Positions 16,114 to 24,672 of a stretch of 64,000 nt of DNA are shown in pieces (within the stretch, counting starts at the first letter, position 1; each line of letters starts with the position of its first letter). The translations under genes were made by a program, and so were the position numbers. The notes beneath the pieces are model-generated. The model was not told the DNA's origin and made no database searches. It worked only from the letters and a program-made list of their open reading frames with translations. Origin of the DNA: JAJFUG01 sp964473155 (lineage in GTDB: Bacteria > Gemmatimonadota > Glassbacteria > GWA2-58-10). Location: positions 1 to 64,000 of the forward strand of contig CAYYNT010000008.1 of the NCBI GenBank assembly GCA_964473155.1, given 5' to 3'.

Positions 16114-17676
16114 ATGTATTTTTCGAGTGTACGCGCCGACTGGCGTCTGTGCGCCGTGGCGATATTTGTCATAGCTTTATCCTGGGGTTCTCTCCGGGCG
16201 GATGTGCGCCTGAACGGGCTTTTCTGTGACGGCATGGTGCTGCAGAGAGACATGCCGGTCCCGGTGTTCGGCAGGGCCGAACGCGGCGAACGCATAACAA
16301 TCGAGATCGCGGGACAGACAAAACGCACGGCACCGGATTTCAACGGATATTTCAAGGTCCTGCTCGACCCGATTAAAGCCGGCGGACCTTACGAGCTTAA
16401 AATTACGGCCAAAAACACGATCCTGATCAAGGACGTGCTGGTGGGTGAGGTCTGGCTCTGCTCGGGTCAGTCCAATATGGCGATGGAGGTGCAGGGATGC
16501 CTTAACGCCAGGGAGGAGATAGCCGCCGCGAATTACCCGCAGATACGGCAGTTTCAGGTCAAGCGCGGCAAGGCCGCCACGGCGCAGGACACTCTGATTG
16601 CGGTGACCCCGGACCAGAAAGGCCTTCTCAACGCCTGGGTCCCCTGCACCCCCGCCACGGCAGGAAGTTTCACCGGAGTGGGATATTTCTTTGCCCGCGA
16701 GATACACAAACGGCTGGGAGTGCCGGTGGGACTGATTCACAGTTCCTGGGGCGGCACCACCGCCGAGGCCTGGACCTGTGAGTGCATCATCGAGAACACT
16801 CCCGCGCTGAAAAGCATTCTTACCGACTGGCCGAAATACAACAATGATGAGGACTGGCTTAAGGAACAGTACGCGAAGTTCGAGCAGGAGAAAAAAGACG
16901 CGCGTGAGGCGGGCAAGCCCGAACCGCTGTATTTCAACCAACCCTCGGTGCTGTTCAACGCCATGATCTGCCCGCTGATGGGCTATAGCATGCAGGGTGC
17001 TCTCTGGTACCAGGGCGAGTCGAATATTTTCCGCGCATTCCAGTATCGAGACCTTCTGCCTGCCATGGTCCAGAACTGGCGGTCCGGCTGGGAACGCGAG
17101 TTCCCGTTCCTGATTGTCCAGCTCGCCAATTTCGAGGCCGGGGCCGGAACCTGGGCCGAGCTTCGCGAGGCTCAGCTCATGGCCATGAGCCGTATCCCGA
17201 ACTCGGCCATGATTGTGGCCACGGATGTCGGCGAGGCGAATGACATTCACCCTAAGAACAAGCAGGAAGTGGGCCGCCGCCTGGCCCTGGCCGCCCGGGC
17301 CACGGTCTACGGGGAAACCGCTCTTGAATGGTCCGGCCCCCTGTACGGCAGTATGTCGATCGAGAGTAAAAAGATACGGATCAGTTTCGAGCACGCCGGC
17401 GAGGGCCTGGTCACTCGGGACGGGAAGGCTCCGGCTGGGCTGCTGATCGCGGGCGCGGACCAGAAATTCGTCCCGGCCGAGGCAAAAATCGAGGGCCGCG
17501 AACTGGTGGTCTGGAGCGAGGCGGTCAAGGCCCCGGCGGCGGTGCGCTACGCCTGGAGCGACAATCCGGCCGAGGCTAATATTTATAATAAAATTGAGGG
17601 CAAGCTCTGGCTCCCCGCCTCTCCTTTCCGCACAGACAACTCGCCCGGAAAGACTGAGGGACGCAAGTGGGAGTGA
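16114..17676 (+). CDS. Secreted SGNH sialate O-acetylesterase-type protein
   Basis: This 520-residue protein has a signal peptide (LCAVAIFVIALSWGSLRA). It shows the full SASA-family layout: an N-terminal jelly-roll-like domain (residues about 30-105), block I WLCSGQSNM with nucleophile Ser120, then SSWGGT, YQGESN, and the C-terminal GEANDIHPKNK that supplies the His of the triad. The family deacetylates sialic acids or acetylated xylan and other glycans. It is last in the operon with the heparinase-like lipoprotein and the hydrolase (67-bp gap) and ends before a strong bidirectional terminator. Confidence 0.88.
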   Translation: MYFSSVRADWRLCAVAIFVIALSWGSLRADVRLNGLFCDGMVLQRDMPVPVFGRAERGERITIEIAGQTKRTAPDFNGYFKVLLDPIKAGGPYELKITAKNTILIKDVLVGEVWLCSGQSNMAMEVQGCLNAREEIAAANYPQIRQFQVKRGKAATAQDTLIAVTPDQKGLLNAWVPCTPATAGSFTGVGYFFAREIHKRLGVPVGLIHSSWGGTTAEAWTCECIIENTPALKSILTDWPKYNNDEDWLKEQYAKFEQEKKDAREAGKPEPLYFNQPSVLFNAMICPLMGYSMQGALWYQGESNIFRAFQYRDLLPAMVQNWRSGWEREFPFLIVQLANFEAGAGTWAELREAQLMAMSRIPNSAMIVATDVGEANDIHPKNKQEVGRRLALAARATVYGETALEWSGPLYGSMSIESKKIRISFEHAGEGLVTRDGKAPAGLLIAGADQKFVPAEAKIEGRELVVWSEAVKAPAAVRYAWSDNPAEANIYNKIEGKLWLPASPFRTDNSPGKTEGRKWE

Positions 17677-17742
17677 GACGGGAAGCAACGGGAAGTTGAT
17701 TGATATCCATAACTGATAACGGAAAGCTGTTCCGGCGCAGTC

Positions 17743-17775
17743 AAAACGCAGGGGCGCGATGCGCCCCTGCGTTTT
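17743..17775. terminator. Bidirectional terminator between convergent genes; member of the GGGGC palindrome family
   Basis: The stem is CGCAGGGGCGC / GCGCCCCTGCG with a GAT loop, with AAAA before and TTTT after. It lies between two convergent operons and so can end both. Its AGGGGC...GCCCCT arms are shared with the palindromes at 32395, 33779 and 62720. Confidence 0.85.
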
Positions 17776-17832
17776 ATTTTCCCGTGAAAGCTGTTGCTTA
17801 CAACCAATAGAGCGATTCAGTAAACGGACCGG

Positions 17833-19566
17833 TCACTGCTTCACGGCCAGAGGCCCCGCCGTTTTCTTGCGCGGTTGCGAGACCAGGTCGCCGAAAGCCG
17901 GCAGAAGGTCGAACTTGCGCAGCCAGGTCGTGTACATGATCCCCATCGCTCCGGGAGTTGCATCCAGGGCTTCGAGCCAGGTGACATCGTTGTCCAGATT
18001 GTCTTCATCATAGTAGCCGCAGGCGAATGTCCGGTAGCCCAGGTCCGAGAAGTGCTTCAGGCTCTCATAGCGCATCCTGTGGTGCCAGCAGGCGATAATC
18101 AGGCCCTTGGGCAGGTGCTCCCAGGACTTGTCGTAGTTGCCGGCGCACAGGTAATAATTATCCCCGCGGCGCGTGTTGGCGTTGTGGAACGGATCGAACA
18201 TGTCCGACCAGATTATTATCTCGGCCTCGGGATCGGCGCTTTTGACAATCTCCACCTGTTTCTGCACGCAGTCGCCGATAATCTCTCCCATCGTGAGGTT
18301 GCGGTCGCGGCAGGCCTTGCAGGTCCCGCCAACCCGGACCTCGTCCACGTTCAGGAAATAGTATTTCGGGTTCAGGTGCTGCTTGATCAGGGGCACGTTG
18401 CGCCGCCATATCTCGTAGACCTCCGGCTCACTCATGCAAGCGGTGATCTGGTCGTTGTATATCTTCGTTCCATGATACCAGCTCACGCGCAGACGCTCGC
18501 CGGGCTTGATCCGTCCGCCTTTGACCAGCCGGATCGCCGGCCCCTCGTGGTCGAAATCGAAATCCATCAGCGTGTCGGACACCGGCTCGAAATCGCGGCC
18601 TTCCTCGTATTCGATCCCGCTCTTCTCGCCGCGCACGGTCAGCGGCGCGCCCGGACGGCGCAACACGTTGACCAGGCCTATTTCCTCGATGCTCAAGTCA
18701 TCGAACCAGATTTTTCCGGGTGTACTGGACTGCACGCCGAACGATATATCGACCGAGTTGTTCTCGAAGCTGTTGAAACCGATCAGGGCCTCGAACCAGT
18801 CCTCGCTTTTCGGGTCGCGGATGTTGCGGTAGCCAAGCTGACGGCCATCCTGGCCGATCGCGGTCAGGCGCAGGTTGCCCGAGCCGAAAGGCTGTGATTC
18901 GCCCATGCTCTGCACCTTGATCCAGACCCTCAGGCGGTAGCTGCGGTTGGGGGCCACTTTCACGGGGAGTTTCAGCACGCCCGCGCCTCGGCCGGCGTTC
19001 TCAAGGTTCTCGAAACGCAGGCTGCTCTTTCCGGAATGCGCCACCTCCCGGTCGACAAACACGCAGCCCTCGGAACTGTCGCCGTAGACCACGCCGGCGG
19101 CCCGCTCCCCGTCCAGTTCCTCGAACGACCCGTTGGCCGCGGCCACCGCCGGGTCGGCCACCAGGCGCGCCTCGGCCTTGTCCGCCACGAACACGGCGTC
19201 CACCACGGGCAGGCCCTCGGCCAGGTTACGGTTGTGCGAAAGCAGCGAGCCGTTGTAGCCGACATCGCAGCAGCGCGCGGCGATATCCACGCCCAGGCTG
19301 TCGCAGAAAGCCTTCAGGCGGTGCAGGCGGTCCAGATAAGCATCGTCCTTGAGGTCTATGGCATCGAAACCGGATGAGAAATAGATGCCGTTGAGCTTGT
19401 GGTCGTGCGCGGTCTGGACCAGCCCCTCGATCCGGGCCAGTTCCTCATCGTTCTGCAGCCCGCTGTTCAGATAGACCCAGCGGATCGGATAAACCTGCCC
19501 GCGCTGGCAGGCGATGGTCAAAGCCAAGGCAAGAACCGTCAGGCCGAACATTGATTTGCGCAGCAT
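17833..19566 (-). CDS. GH20-like lipoprotein with inserted jelly-roll module (paralogue 1 of 3)
   Basis: This 577-residue lipoprotein (lipobox TIAC, Cys20) begins with a half TIM barrel (residues about 25-140, GLVQTAHDHKLNGIYFSSGFD). An inserted carbohydrate-binding-type beta-sandwich follows (residues about 143-300: NGSFEELDG, GKSSLRFEN, YRLRVWIK), then a short beta linker. The barrel resumes at residue about 375. The second half carries FLNVDEV (Asp408-Glu409), directly followed by GGTCKACR (Cys416, Cys419), then WSDMFDP and MYTTW. An Asp-Glu pair at a strand end and tryptophans on later strands recall GH20 hexosaminidases. The two paralogues at 19604 and 21453 share every one of these elements. 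Enzyme activity is inferred only. Confidence 0.65.
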   Translation of the reverse strand: MLRKSMFGLTVLALALTIACQRGQVYPIRWVYLNSGLQNDEELARIEGLVQTAHDHKLNGIYFSSGFDAIDLKDDAYLDRLHRLKAFCDSLGVDIAARCCDVGYNGSLLSHNRNLAEGLPVVDAVFVADKAEARLVADPAVAAANGSFEELDGERAAGVVYGDSSEGCVFVDREVAHSGKSSLRFENLENAGRGAGVLKLPVKVAPNRSYRLRVWIKVQSMGESQPFGSGNLRLTAIGQDGRQLGYRNIRDPKSEDWFEALIGFNSFENNSVDISFGVQSSTPGKIWFDDLSIEEIGLVNVLRRPGAPLTVRGEKSGIEYEEGRDFEPVSDTLMDFDFDHEGPAIRLVKGGRIKPGERLRVSWYHGTKIYNDQITACMSEPEVYEIWRRNVPLIKQHLNPKYYFLNVDEVRVGGTCKACRDRNLTMGEIIGDCVQKQVEIVKSADPEAEIIIWSDMFDPFHNANTRRGDNYYLCAGNYDKSWEHLPKGLIIACWHHRMRYESLKHFSDLGYRTFACGYYDEDNLDNDVTWLEALDATPGAMGIMYTTWLRKFDLLPAFGDLVSQPRKKTAGPLAVKQ

Positions 19567-19603
19567 AATCGAGTCTCCCGGTTAAACGGTTGCGGCCTCC
19601 GGA

Positions 19604-21322
19604 TCACTTGATCTTCCGGTTGACCAGGTCGCCGAACTGCGAGAGGATATCGAAGTTTTCGTTCCAGGTGGTGTACATTATCCCCATCGCGTTGGGGGTC
19701 GCATCCAGGGACTTAAGCCACTTGCGGGCTGTGTCCAGGTTGCCGGAGGAGGAGCCGAGGGTGCGGAACCCCTGGCCTGAGAAATGCGCCAGGCTCTTGT
19801 CGCACACCTCGCTGTACCAGCAGACCGGGATCACGTCCTTGGGCAGGTAGTTCCAGGAACCCTCGAACGTCCCGTCCACATGGTAGAAATACTTTCCCTT
19901 GTTATAGCTGCCCGGAGCGTTGTGGTGCGGGTCGAACATGTCCGACCAGACAAAAATTTCCGCCTCGGGATTGATCGCCTTGATAATGTCGCGCTGGCGG
20001 GCGACGCATTCCCCGGCGAGCTGGGCCACGCTCGCGCCGCGGGCCTTGCAGGTCTCGCAGGAGCCGCACATGCGCAGCTCGTCAAGGCTCAGGAAATATT
20101 TCTTCGGCTTGATCAGCCCGTCCAGCAGCACGGCCACCTGACGGCAGATGTCATAGTAGCGAGGCTCCGAGATACAGGCCGGAGTCTGGCCGTTGTAGAT
20201 CGGGTAGTTGTTGTAGAAGCTCACCCGCAGACGCTCGCCTTCTTTGATCCAGCCGCCGGGGATAATCCGGATGGGCGGGGACGGGTGGTCGAACAGCAGG
20301 GTCTTGAGCGGGTCCTCGATGCGGGCGTAGTCGCGGCCCTCGACATACACCTGGCCGGTCTTGTCGCTTTTGACCACCACAGGCGCGCCCTCGCGGCGTA
20401 TCACGTTGATCAGGCCCTCCTCGGCAATCTCGTACTGGTCGATCCAGAACCTGCCGCTCCTGCCCGAGGGACAGCCGACCGAGACAGTCACGCGGTCAAA
20501 GCCCAGGCTGTTAAACCCGACCTGCGCTTTCACCCAGCCATCCGTAGTGGCGGCGATCACCGGGATATAAAACTGCAACCGGCGGCCATCCGGCCCCTGC
20601 ACCAGCATCGGGAACACGTCGCCCCGGTCGGCGAGGCCCTCGGTCTTCACCCAGCAGGTAAGGCTGTAGCAGCGGCCGGGGCGCACCGGTATCTGGCGCG
20701 AAATGAAGGCGCTCCAGTCCTGGAACTCGCCCGAGAGATCGGCGATCTGATCTGTCATCTCGACCCGCAGCGAGGACTTGCCTTCCTTGAACACCTTGCT
20801 GTCCAGGGAGATCCTGGCGCCCTTTTTGATCATAAGCTCCCAACCCGCGGGCAGGCATCCCTCGGCCTGCTCGAACGAGCCGTTGGGTATTGAGACAGCC
20901 GGATCAGGCGCGATATTCGCCAGACCGCCCTTGACCACGAACAGGGCGTCCTTGACAGGCAGCCCCTCCAGCAGGTTCTTGTCCCAGGCGAGCGTGGGCG
21001 CGTTGTAGCCCATCGGGAAAACCGCCGGGATCAGCTCTACGTTGCAACTGTCGCAGATACGCTTGATCTCGTAGAGGTTCTTGATGTTGTAGGGCGGCTC
21101 CAGCGGCAACTGGTCCAGAAGGGCGCTCAGGATGATGCCGTTCAGGCCGTGGTCTTTGCCTGTAATGGCGAGCTTCCGGACCAGATCCACCTGGGCCATG
21201 TCCTCGAGCCCTTTGCCGTGCAGGTAGATGAAGCGGTAGGGGTATATCTTCTCCTGGGCCGCGGCGCGGGAACAGGGCAGGCTGACACAGAGGAGCAGCA
21301 GCAGGACAAGTATTCTTTTCAT
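19604..21322 (-). CDS. GH20-like exported protein with inserted jelly-roll module (paralogue 2 of 3)
   Basis: This 572-residue protein has a signal peptide ending around AAAQ, with no lipobox, so unlike its neighbours it may be freely secreted. The order of parts is the same as in paralogue 1: half barrel, jelly-roll (residues about 148-305, starting NGSFEQ), linker, second half barrel. The paired acids are Asp414-Glu415 (FLSLDELR). The metal- or disulfide-type cysteines are Cys419, Cys422 and Cys425 (MCGSCETC). WSDMFDP and MYTTW are also kept. It lies 37 bp before paralogue 1 in one operon. Divergence among the three is high enough to suggest different substrates or linkages. Confidence 0.65.
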   Translation of the reverse strand: MKRILVLLLLLCVSLPCSRAAAQEKIYPYRFIYLHGKGLEDMAQVDLVRKLAITGKDHGLNGIILSALLDQLPLEPPYNIKNLYEIKRICDSCNVELIPAVFPMGYNAPTLAWDKNLLEGLPVKDALFVVKGGLANIAPDPAVSIPNGSFEQAEGCLPAGWELMIKKGARISLDSKVFKEGKSSLRVEMTDQIADLSGEFQDWSAFISRQIPVRPGRCYSLTCWVKTEGLADRGDVFPMLVQGPDGRRLQFYIPVIAATTDGWVKAQVGFNSLGFDRVTVSVGCPSGRSGRFWIDQYEIAEEGLINVIRREGAPVVVKSDKTGQVYVEGRDYARIEDPLKTLLFDHPSPPIRIIPGGWIKEGERLRVSFYNNYPIYNGQTPACISEPRYYDICRQVAVLLDGLIKPKKYFLSLDELRMCGSCETCKARGASVAQLAGECVARQRDIIKAINPEAEIFVWSDMFDPHHNAPGSYNKGKYFYHVDGTFEGSWNYLPKDVIPVCWYSEVCDKSLAHFSGQGFRTLGSSSGNLDTARKWLKSLDATPNAMGIMYTTWNENFDILSQFGDLVNRKIK

Positions 21323-21393
21323 CGGTTGTCTCCATAGTATTGTTCGGGATAAAAACTATCAGGATGAAAAAATCCTTTTCTGACTATTGTTTA

Positions 21394-21437
21394 CGCGGTT
21401 CGGGCGGCCCTGTCCATCAGAGGCTGCCCGAACCGCG
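21394..21437 (-). terminator. Hairpin between paralogues 3 and 2
   Basis: A perfect 12-bp stem (CGCGGTTCGGGC and its complement) with a 20-nt loop begins 16 bp after the stop of the gene at 21453. No strong T-run follows, so partial termination or mRNA stabilisation inside the operon is as likely as full termination. Confidence 0.5.
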
Positions 21438-21452
21438 TGCAGATGGCTATAA

Positions 21453-23177
21453 TTAAAGTTTCGGGCGCTCGGCCTTGGCGACCAGGTCGCCGAAACCGGG
21501 CAGAAGATCATACTTGGCCAGCCAGGTGGTATATATGATACCGCTGGCTCCAGGTGTCTTGCCCAGGGTTTCCAGCCAGCCCTTGATGTTCTCCAGATCG
21601 TCGCCGTCATAGTACGAGGCGCCGATTGTCCGGTATCCCAGCCCCGAGAAATGAGCCAGGCTTTTTTCACGCATGTCGTACCACCAGCAGGCTATGACCA
21701 GGTCCTTCGGGATGTAATTCCAGGAGCCGTAGTAGTTCTCAGGCACATGGTAGTAGTAGGAGCGCTTGTCGCCGGCGTTATGGTTCGGGTCGATCATGTC
21801 CGACCAGATGAATATCTCGGCCTCGGGCTCGACCTCACGGATTATCCCGTGGGCCTTGGTGATACAGTCGCCCAATATCTGATGGATCGGCAGAGCACGG
21901 GCCTTGCAGGCGGCGCAGGTGCCGCCCGCGCGAATCTCATCCATGTGGAAGAAATACTTCTTGAAACCGAACTTCTCTTTCATAAGGCGGGCATTCTCGC
22001 GCCATATCTCGTAAGTTTTCGGCTCGCTCATGCAGATCGTGACCTGGCTGTCATAGACATGCGTGCCGTGGTAGTAGCTTACGCGCAGCCGCTCGCCCTC
22101 CTTGATCCCGCCGCCCTGGACCAGCTTGATCACCGGGCAGTCGTGGTCCCAGTCGAAATTGAGGTTCGGGTCGGAGATTCCCTCGAAATCCCTGCCCTCC
22201 TCGTATACCTTGCCGTCCTTATCGCTTTTGACAACCAGCGGGCAGCCGGGGCGGCGCAGGACATTGACCAGTCCGACCTCGCGCACTTCGAGACCGTCGA
22301 TCCAGAATTTGCCGGCCGATTCGCCGCTGGGTCCCAGCACGATCTTCACCTTGTCGTAGCCCAGGCTGTTGAATCCCAGGTTGACCTGGAACCAGTCCCC
22401 TCCGGCGGGGGCGTTGATATTGATCCATTCGAGCTGATGATTGTCTGCGGCGGCGTAGGTCTTGATCCGCACGTTGCCCGAGCTGAATGGCCTGGATTCA
22501 TCGAGGCCCTCGGTCTTGATCCAGGCGCTCACGCGGTAGGTCCGTCCCGGCTTGACCTCGAAAGTCTGGCTGAGAGCGGCGCGATCCTGGCGCTCGTCCT
22601 CGTCCAGCGTGTCCGGGGCCGACTCGAAGCGCACCGACACTTTGCCGTCTTTCACCGTTTCCTTGTCCACGAACACCTTGCCCTCTGTATCGCCCTGATA
22701 TTCGAAACCGGCGGCTTTGGTCCCATCGTTCTTCTCGAACGAGCCATTGATAAGCCCGGCGGGCGAGTCGGGCGTGAAAACCGCCTCGGCCCCTTTCACC
22801 ACGAACAGGGCGTCGGTGACCGGCAGGCCCTCGGCCAGGTTGCGGTCATGGGCCAGGGTGGTGCCGCCGTAACCGATCGAGAATATGGAGGGGACAATCT
22901 CCACTCCGCGCTGTTCGGCGAAGGTCTTGAGATCGGTCAGGCGGGTCACGTACTCGGGGGGCTGCATGTCCAGACGGTCAGCGCCGCAGGAAAGAAGGAT
23001 GCCGTTGAGTCCGTGGCCGGCCGCGGTCTGGATGATGTCCTTGACTTTCTGCGCGTCTTCATCGTTGCGCAGCCCGCTGGAGGCATAAACCCAGCGGTAG
23101 GGGTAGCGGTTGTCGGTCTTGCCGCAGGCGGCAAGAGCAACCAGGCAGAGCAGCAGCATTACGGACATGGTTCTCAT
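21453..23177 (-). CDS. GH20-like lipoprotein with inserted jelly-roll module (paralogue 3 of 3)
   Basis: This 574-residue lipoprotein (LAAC, Cys18) is the closest relative of paralogue 1: both share YRWVY/IRWVY, AEGLPV.DA.FV and the EEGRDFE linker. The jelly-roll runs from about 143 to 303. The second half has FHMDEI (Asp413-Glu414), GGTCAACK (Cys421, Cys424), WSDMIDPNHNA and IYTTW. If the family is active, the DE pair is the natural catalytic candidate. This gene is upstream of its two paralogues, with a hairpin after it. The tandem arrangement shows local gene duplication. Confidence 0.65.
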   Translation of the reverse strand: MRTMSVMLLLCLVALAACGKTDNRYPYRWVYASSGLRNDEDAQKVKDIIQTAAGHGLNGILLSCGADRLDMQPPEYVTRLTDLKTFAEQRGVEIVPSIFSIGYGGTTLAHDRNLAEGLPVTDALFVVKGAEAVFTPDSPAGLINGSFEKNDGTKAAGFEYQGDTEGKVFVDKETVKDGKVSVRFESAPDTLDEDERQDRAALSQTFEVKPGRTYRVSAWIKTEGLDESRPFSSGNVRIKTYAAADNHQLEWININAPAGGDWFQVNLGFNSLGYDKVKIVLGPSGESAGKFWIDGLEVREVGLVNVLRRPGCPLVVKSDKDGKVYEEGRDFEGISDPNLNFDWDHDCPVIKLVQGGGIKEGERLRVSYYHGTHVYDSQVTICMSEPKTYEIWRENARLMKEKFGFKKYFFHMDEIRAGGTCAACKARALPIHQILGDCITKAHGIIREVEPEAEIFIWSDMIDPNHNAGDKRSYYYHVPENYYGSWNYIPKDLVIACWWYDMREKSLAHFSGLGYRTIGASYYDGDDLENIKGWLETLGKTPGASGIIYTTWLAKYDLLPGFGDLVAKAERPKL

Positions 23178-23240
23178 CGTGCCAGGCTCCCTGAAAGAGA
23201 ATGGAATGGATAGAGAAGCTACGGATAATACTTATTACGG

Positions 23241-24650
23241 TCATCCGATTATCAACGCTCCCACTTTGCACCAGCCGTCATCTTCACGGCCCTGGATCGC
23301 CAGTTTCACGCGCGGCCTGCTGTCCGAAGGATCGACAATCCCGAGCAGAAGGTCATAGCTGCCCGAGGCAAGCTGCGGCGGTGCCTGTATCCGGAAGTTC
23401 AGCCGGGTCTCGCCGGGAAGCCAGTCGCTGACATCCAATCCGGTCGGGCAAACCCGCGTCTCACTGGTCTGCGGGTTGCGCAGGCACAGGGCCAAACGAT
23501 ACCCGGCGTAGCAGGGAGCCACCCCGCGGTTGAGCCAGTTCATCTCCACGGCGAGCGAGTCTCCGGCTGACACCCGCTCCGGATAGCTCAGAGAGACGGG
23601 AACCAGCCTGTAACCCATGCGCCTGAGGAACGAATCCACTTTCTCCCGGCACTGGGACGGCACGCCGAATGACTTGTTGTTGAGCACGGAGACATGCCAT
23701 TCGAGCGCCTGGTTCAGGATTGAATCCACGTCCCAGCCCTGCTCCACCCAGCGGGCCATGTTCCAGCAGGTCTCGAACACGACCGGGGCGCGTTTCCAGG
23801 CCTCCGGCTCCACGAACTTGCCGATTATCCTCGGGTAGCGGTTGAGCTGGTGGTTCTCGCCGTTGCCCTGCTCGTCGAAAAATTCCCCCACGCTCATGTC
23901 GCCCAGGCAGTCTGCGCGCCAGCCCGTTCCGCGCGAGATGGCGTATTCCGTGGCAGGGCTTTCCTCCAGGTTCATGACCAGCGGCGTTTTCCTGAAGCTC
24001 TCCACATAGAGGTCAACCACTTTCCTGTGGTTTTCGAGAGTGGGCATGGGGAAAGGCAGCCCCTCGGTGTGCCATTCGCCCCAGCGGCCCACCGAGCCGA
24101 TATCCACGTGGTCCAGGTCCGGATGGCCGTCATAACGCGCCCCCAGCGCCCGGATCAGAGCGCCGTGTTTCTCGATGAACAGCGGGTCGTCATAATCCGG
24201 CTGCCAGTGCTGTTTGTCCGGGTAAAGCCAGCCGCGCGCGCCAGATTTGACATACCACAGCGGGACCTCGTATTTGACAGTCACGCTGTTGTCCGCCACC
24301 TCGTGACCGTTCTGGCACATCACCCGGAAAGCCAGGCGCTGGTTGTGCTGATGGCACTGGGCCAGCACCGAGTCGATCAATGCGAAATTGACCTGCCCCT
24401 CCTCCGGCTCCAGCACGTCCCAGTACCAGCGGAAATAGGCGATCGAGCATTCGGGGTAATCGGCGTTGATCGGGTCGCCGTTGAAACTGTAGAACGTGGT
24501 GAAGCCCATGCCCGGGTTGACCAGCACCTCATCGGTCTCCACCGGTGTGACAGTGACGATACGGCCGCTGCCGCAGCCCGCGGCCAGGTTTATAGCAATC
24601 AGCAGCGCCGCCGTTGCGATAAGTTTTACCCCTTTTTCCCCGGTGCGCAT
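23241..24650 (-). CDS. DUF4832-type TIM-barrel lipoprotein
   Basis: I chose the ATG at 24650 because GGAG lies upstream and a lipobox follows (INLAAGC, Cys26). About 469 residues. The mature protein opens with VLVNPGMGF, the N-terminal signature seen in DUF4832/DUF4874 proteins. Then come barrel strands with YWDVLEPEEGQVNF and IGSVGRWGEWH, both typical of GH-A-like barrels. A C-terminal beta domain (residues about 370-465) carries the DUF4832-type W-L-N-R-G pattern. It is probably a glycoside hydrolase or glycan-binding barrel in the periplasm; no activity is established. It lies between the propeller lipoprotein (22 bp upstream) and the GH20-like triplet. Confidence 0.7.
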   Translation of the reverse strand: MRTGEKGVKLIATAALLIAINLAAGCGSGRIVTVTPVETDEVLVNPGMGFTTFYSFNGDPINADYPECSIAYFRWYWDVLEPEEGQVNFALIDSVLAQCHQHNQRLAFRVMCQNGHEVADNSVTVKYEVPLWYVKSGARGWLYPDKQHWQPDYDDPLFIEKHGALIRALGARYDGHPDLDHVDIGSVGRWGEWHTEGLPFPMPTLENHRKVVDLYVESFRKTPLVMNLEESPATEYAISRGTGWRADCLGDMSVGEFFDEQGNGENHQLNRYPRIIGKFVEPEAWKRAPVVFETCWNMARWVEQGWDVDSILNQALEWHVSVLNNKSFGVPSQCREKVDSFLRRMGYRLVPVSLSYPERVSAGDSLAVEMNWLNRGVAPCYAGYRLALCLRNPQTSETRVCPTGLDVSDWLPGETRLNFRIQAPPQLASGSYDLLLGIVDPSDSRPRVKLAIQGREDDGWCKVGALIIG

Positions 24651-24672
24651 GGAACGTTCTCCAAATGATAGA

